From RHKX01 sp963823275 (GTDB taxonomy: Bacteria; Actinomycetota; Thermoleophilia; Solirubrobacterales; 70-9), in assembly GCA_963823275.1 (NCBI GenBank), contig CAWGKW010000001.1, positions 434,001 to 498,000 of the forward strand: a stretch of 64,000 nucleotides of DNA, given 5' to 3'. Shown here piece after piece: positions 61,771-64,000 of this stretch (positions within the stretch are counted from its first letter, which is position 1; every line of letters begins with the position of its first letter). The notes below the pieces were generated by a model. The model did no database searches and had not been told where the DNA came from. It saw only the letters and a list, made by a program, of their open reading frames with translations. Made by a program: the position numbers and the translations under genes.

Positions 61771-62631
61771 TCATCGGCCCAGTTCCTCGAGTCGTTCGGC
61801 CAGCCGGTTCATTCCCGCCTCCGCGGCCGCTTTCGCCGCGGCCTCCCAGTCGGTGGCCGCGTCGCCGGGGCGATCGACGCCGGCGTCCTGCAGCGTCGCC
61901 ATCTCACGGAAGGACAGGAGCTCCTCGCGGTCGTCGCGGAGCACGCCGCGGATCCTCGGGGTGCTCTGCTCGAGAGCGCGCTCCAGAACTCCGTCGAGGG
62001 AGCCGTAGCGCCGCAAGAGCTCGGCGGCGGTCTTCTCGCCGATCCCCCTCGCCCCCGGTATCCCGTCGGAGGGGTCGCCGCGAAGGGCGATGAAGTCGGG
62101 CACCTGGGCGGGGTCGATCCCGTAGCGCGCACGCACCTCGGAGGGTCCGATCTCCTCGGTGCCGCGTACGCCGGTGCTGGCGTAGAGCACGGTCACGTCG
62201 TCGCTCGCGCACTGAAACATGTCGCGGTCCCCCGTCATGATCAGCGTCCGGCCGCCGGCGGCACTCTCGACGGCCGCGAGGGATCCGAGGAGGTCGTCGG
62301 CCTCGAGGGTCTCGTGCTCGGCGATCTGCCAGCCGAAGGCCGCGAAGAGATCCCGGCTGGCTGCCCACTGCGGCACCAGCAGCTCCGGCATCTCGGGCCG
62401 ATCGGCGTGGTAGCCGGAATAGAGCTCGACCCGGTAATGCGCGGCCTCGGCGCCGTAACAGAGCACGACCGCGCGGGGTCCGTGGGCCTCGATCTCGCGG
62501 AGGACCAGGTTCGCGGTGCCGAGAAGCGCATTGACTGGCCGCCCGCCGGTCCCCTTGATCGTCTTCGGCAATCCGTAGAAGGCGCGGTAGAGCATCGACG
62601 GCGTATCGACTACGAGGAGCGGTGCGGCCAT
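61771..62631 (-). CDS. 5'-3' exonuclease (PolA N-terminal domain family)
   Basis: A 286-residue FEN-like nuclease without a polymerase domain: LLVVDTPSMLYRAFYGLP, VNALLGTANLVLREI, acidic cluster HETLEADDLLGSLA and LIMTGDRDMFQ, and the helix-three-turn-helix ALRGDPSDGIPGARGIGEKT for DNA binding. It removes RNA primers or flaps. It is an extra stand-alone copy; PolA itself is not in the window. Confidence 0.92.
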   Translation of the reverse strand: MAAPLLVVDTPSMLYRAFYGLPKTIKGTGGRPVNALLGTANLVLREIEAHGPRAVVLCYGAEAAHYRVELYSGYHADRPEMPELLVPQWAASRDLFAAFGWQIAEHETLEADDLLGSLAAVESAAGGRTLIMTGDRDMFQCASDDVTVLYASTGVRGTEEIGPSEVRARYGIDPAQVPDFIALRGDPSDGIPGARGIGEKTAAELLRRYGSLDGVLERALEQSTPRIRGVLRDDREELLSFREMATLQDAGVDRPGDAATDWEAAAKAAAEAGMNRLAERLEELGR

Positions 62632-62761
62632 CGCAGGAACCTATCGATCGGGATGTTGACTTACCGGCAACACGGGCATCGAGGTCAGGTATCCTCGCTG
62701 CCGGAAGTGATGACGTGGGGCGTCGAGATGTCGCCGGCAGGCGCGAGAAGGGTTGAGGCGG

Positions 62762-63481
62762 ATGATTTGGCGGGTCTTGAAGACCGCGGGGGCCGTTGGA
62801 CTGGCGACGATCGTCCTGGCCATGCCCGGCGGGGCGGTGGCGGGCGTTCCCGTCGTCACCGACACGATCAGGGCGATCGATCAGTTCGCCTACGGCGGAG
62901 GGATCGGCGACGGCTCGACCTTCCGGCTGATCGCAGGCCAGCAGGCGACCCTCGAGAATGACGATCAGCTCGCCCCTCACAACGTCGTGGCCGTCGGCGA
63001 AGGCCCCGACGGCGAGCCGCTGTTCAGCAACTCACTCGTCTCGCCCAACCAGTCGGCTCCGGTCGCCGGCACCCAGTACCTGCAACCGGGCGACTATGCG
63101 TTCTCATGCACGATCCACTTCGGCATGAAGGGCACCCTCGAGGTCGCCGGTCCCGGCGCCGTGCCGAGACCCGAGGTGACCGTCGCCGTCGCCTCCTCCC
63201 GGCTGAAGAAGCTCAGCAAAGGGAGGCTCAAGGTGACCGTCTCAGCGACCAGCCGGAGCGACGGCGTCTCGGTCGAGGCGCGGGTGGGCGGGAAGCCCGG
63301 GGGCTTTGCCGACGGGGTGGACCTCGCCGCCGGCCAGAGCGGGATCCTGACCTTGAAGCTGGGCAAGCAGGCCAAAGAGGCGGTCAAGGTCGCCCTGGAG
63401 AAGGGCAAGAAGGTCGCGGTCTCGGTCAGCTCCGAGGTTCCCTGGGGCGCCCCGGATTCGGCCAGGACGAAGCTCAGGTAG
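62762..63481 (+). CDS. Secreted cupredoxin-like protein with Lys/Val-rich tail
   Basis: A 239-residue exported protein (MIWRVLKTAGAVGLATIVLA, cleavage near AVAGV). Residues about 30-130 form a cupredoxin with all type-1 copper ligands: His in QLAPHNVVAV, then Cys, His and Met in FSCTIHFGMKGTLEV. The tail (VAVASSRLKKLSKGRLKVTV and on) is a beta-rich domain like that of the anchor-L protein. Probably a cell-wall electron carrier. The ATG at 62762 has GAGG close by; a TTG at 62753 is possible. Confidence 0.87.
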   Translation: MIWRVLKTAGAVGLATIVLAMPGGAVAGVPVVTDTIRAIDQFAYGGGIGDGSTFRLIAGQQATLENDDQLAPHNVVAVGEGPDGEPLFSNSLVSPNQSAPVAGTQYLQPGDYAFSCTIHFGMKGTLEVAGPGAVPRPEVTVAVASSRLKKLSKGRLKVTVSATSRSDGVSVEARVGGKPGGFADGVDLAAGQSGILTLKLGKQAKEAVKVALEKGKKVAVSVSSEVPWGAPDSARTKLR

Positions 63482-64000
63482 CCACGTCCAGTTCAAGCTG
63501 CAGTTGCAGGCGCTCGAGCGCCTCGGCGTAGGCGCCGTGATAGCTGTTCGGGGCCGTTATCCCAACGACGCCGTAGCCCTCCGCCATCGCCCTTCGAAGG
63601 GCGTCGCTGAATTCTCTGCCGTGCCAGCGCCGGCTCTCGGCCGATGACCCCACCGCCAGATGCACCAGCTCATGGAGCAACGTCTCCTGGACGTCGCCGC
63701 GGCGAATGCCGGGGTAGGCGGTGACCGACAGCCGGTTCTGATCGGGAATCGCGAAGCCCAGCCGACTCCGCGGACGCCTGGAGGCGCGCCGGACGGTGAG
63801 CTCCGGCGGCCGGAGGACCAGTGAACCGGTGGAGCCGCCCAGTGCTTCGAGCCGGCAGAGGCGCTGCATCTCGGTCGCGAGGTCGAGTCCGGCGACCACG
63901 TAGTAGCGGGCGGGGCGGGCCCCCCGGCGGCGACGGTCCGGGTCCGTTTCATTCCGGGCCGGGGCGACGGGTTTTCGGCGGAGGAGGTGGCGGCGCGTCG
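63474..64000 (-). CDS. SprT-like zinc metalloprotease domain protein (5' end outside window)
   Basis: The minus-strand frame is open from the window edge to the stop at 63474. It has an Arg-rich start (DPDRRRRGARPARYYVVAGL) followed by LATEMQRLCRLEALGG. The zinc motif is in QETLLHELVHLAVG (HExxH), with the third ligand probably in RRWHGREFSDALRRAM. This is the SprT/Spartan arrangement, used for DNA-protein-crosslink or general proteolysis. If a GTG at 63899 is the true start, the gene is complete at 141 residues. Its end overlaps the convergent cupredoxin gene by eight bases. Confidence 0.72.
   Translation of the reverse strand, partial: TRRHLLRRKPVAPARNETDPDRRRRGARPARYYVVAGLDLATEMQRLCRLEALGGSTGSLVLRPPELTVRRASRRPRSRLGFAIPDQNRLSVTAYPGIRRGDVQETLLHELVHLAVGSSAESRRWHGREFSDALRRAMAEGYGVVGITAPNSYHGAYAEALERLQLQLELDVAT

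Overview
The window is a high-GC, gene-dense chromosomal segment with many GTG/TTG starts, stop/start overlaps and Gram-positive-style lipoprotein signals. Heliorhodopsin, several secreted proteins and the style of Lys/Val-rich secreted tails suggest a monoderm actinobacterium, most likely class Thermoleophilia (Solirubrobacterales-like). That placement is inference; there is no rRNA or tRNA gene here to test it. No gap without a gene exceeds 300 bases.

Layout. 1-8035: a secreted PQQ-type beta-propeller (minus) diverges from a five-gene, fully overlapping histidine-degradation operon, hutH-hutU-def-hutF-hutI. In it a peptide-deformylase-like gene sits where the N-formylglutamate deformylase HutG would be expected. 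8098-13417: HD-GYP phosphodiesterase, small lipoprotein, thioesterase-like protein, VOC protein, enoyl-CoA hydratase, methyltransferase. 13605-18094: heliorhodopsin, secreted GH1 glycosidase, cytochrome P450, GNAT acetyltransferase. 18094-29632: mostly secreted or lipid-related proteins (anchor-L protein, Tat-exported agmatine-deiminase-like lipoprotein, DUF3179 lipoprotein, two COG4315-type proteins, SDR, tocopherol-cyclase-like protein, acyltransferase, archease, patatin, cupredoxin). 29789-37339: PhoD-like phosphatase, TatA, UppP, and a SIS protein / sugar-phosphate transferase / phosphoesterase run that looks like an envelope locus. 37352-54738: RsgA, DAHP synthase, AlkZ/YcaQ-like glycosylase, cold-shock protein, L,D-transpeptidase, ABC-F ATPase, secreted hydrolases, EVE protein, transporters. 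54850-56067: an SCP2/alpha-beta hydrolase fusion.

The most interesting locus is 56123-61715, which I read as a complete, unclassified RiPP (ribosomally made, post-translationally modified peptide) cluster. Three tandem 31-32 codon precursor genes have nearly identical leaders and different tails. They lie between a radical SAM enzyme fused to a C-terminal PqqD domain and an HPr-kinase-like ATPase followed by a free PqqD protein. A nucleotidyltransferase-like gene and an ABC exporter, mutually overlapping, run divergently. No lasso cyclase, lasso B2 protease or LanM/YcaO enzyme is visible in the window. The remaining end (61771-64000) holds a 5'-3' exonuclease, a second cupredoxin and a SprT-like metalloprotease fragment.

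A global caveat: about fifteen frame breaks disrupt otherwise intact, recognisable genes. Every well-defined one is repaired by removing a single base, often from a short G or C run. This pattern looks more like consensus insertion errors than gene decay. I annotated those genes as full loci and noted each break.
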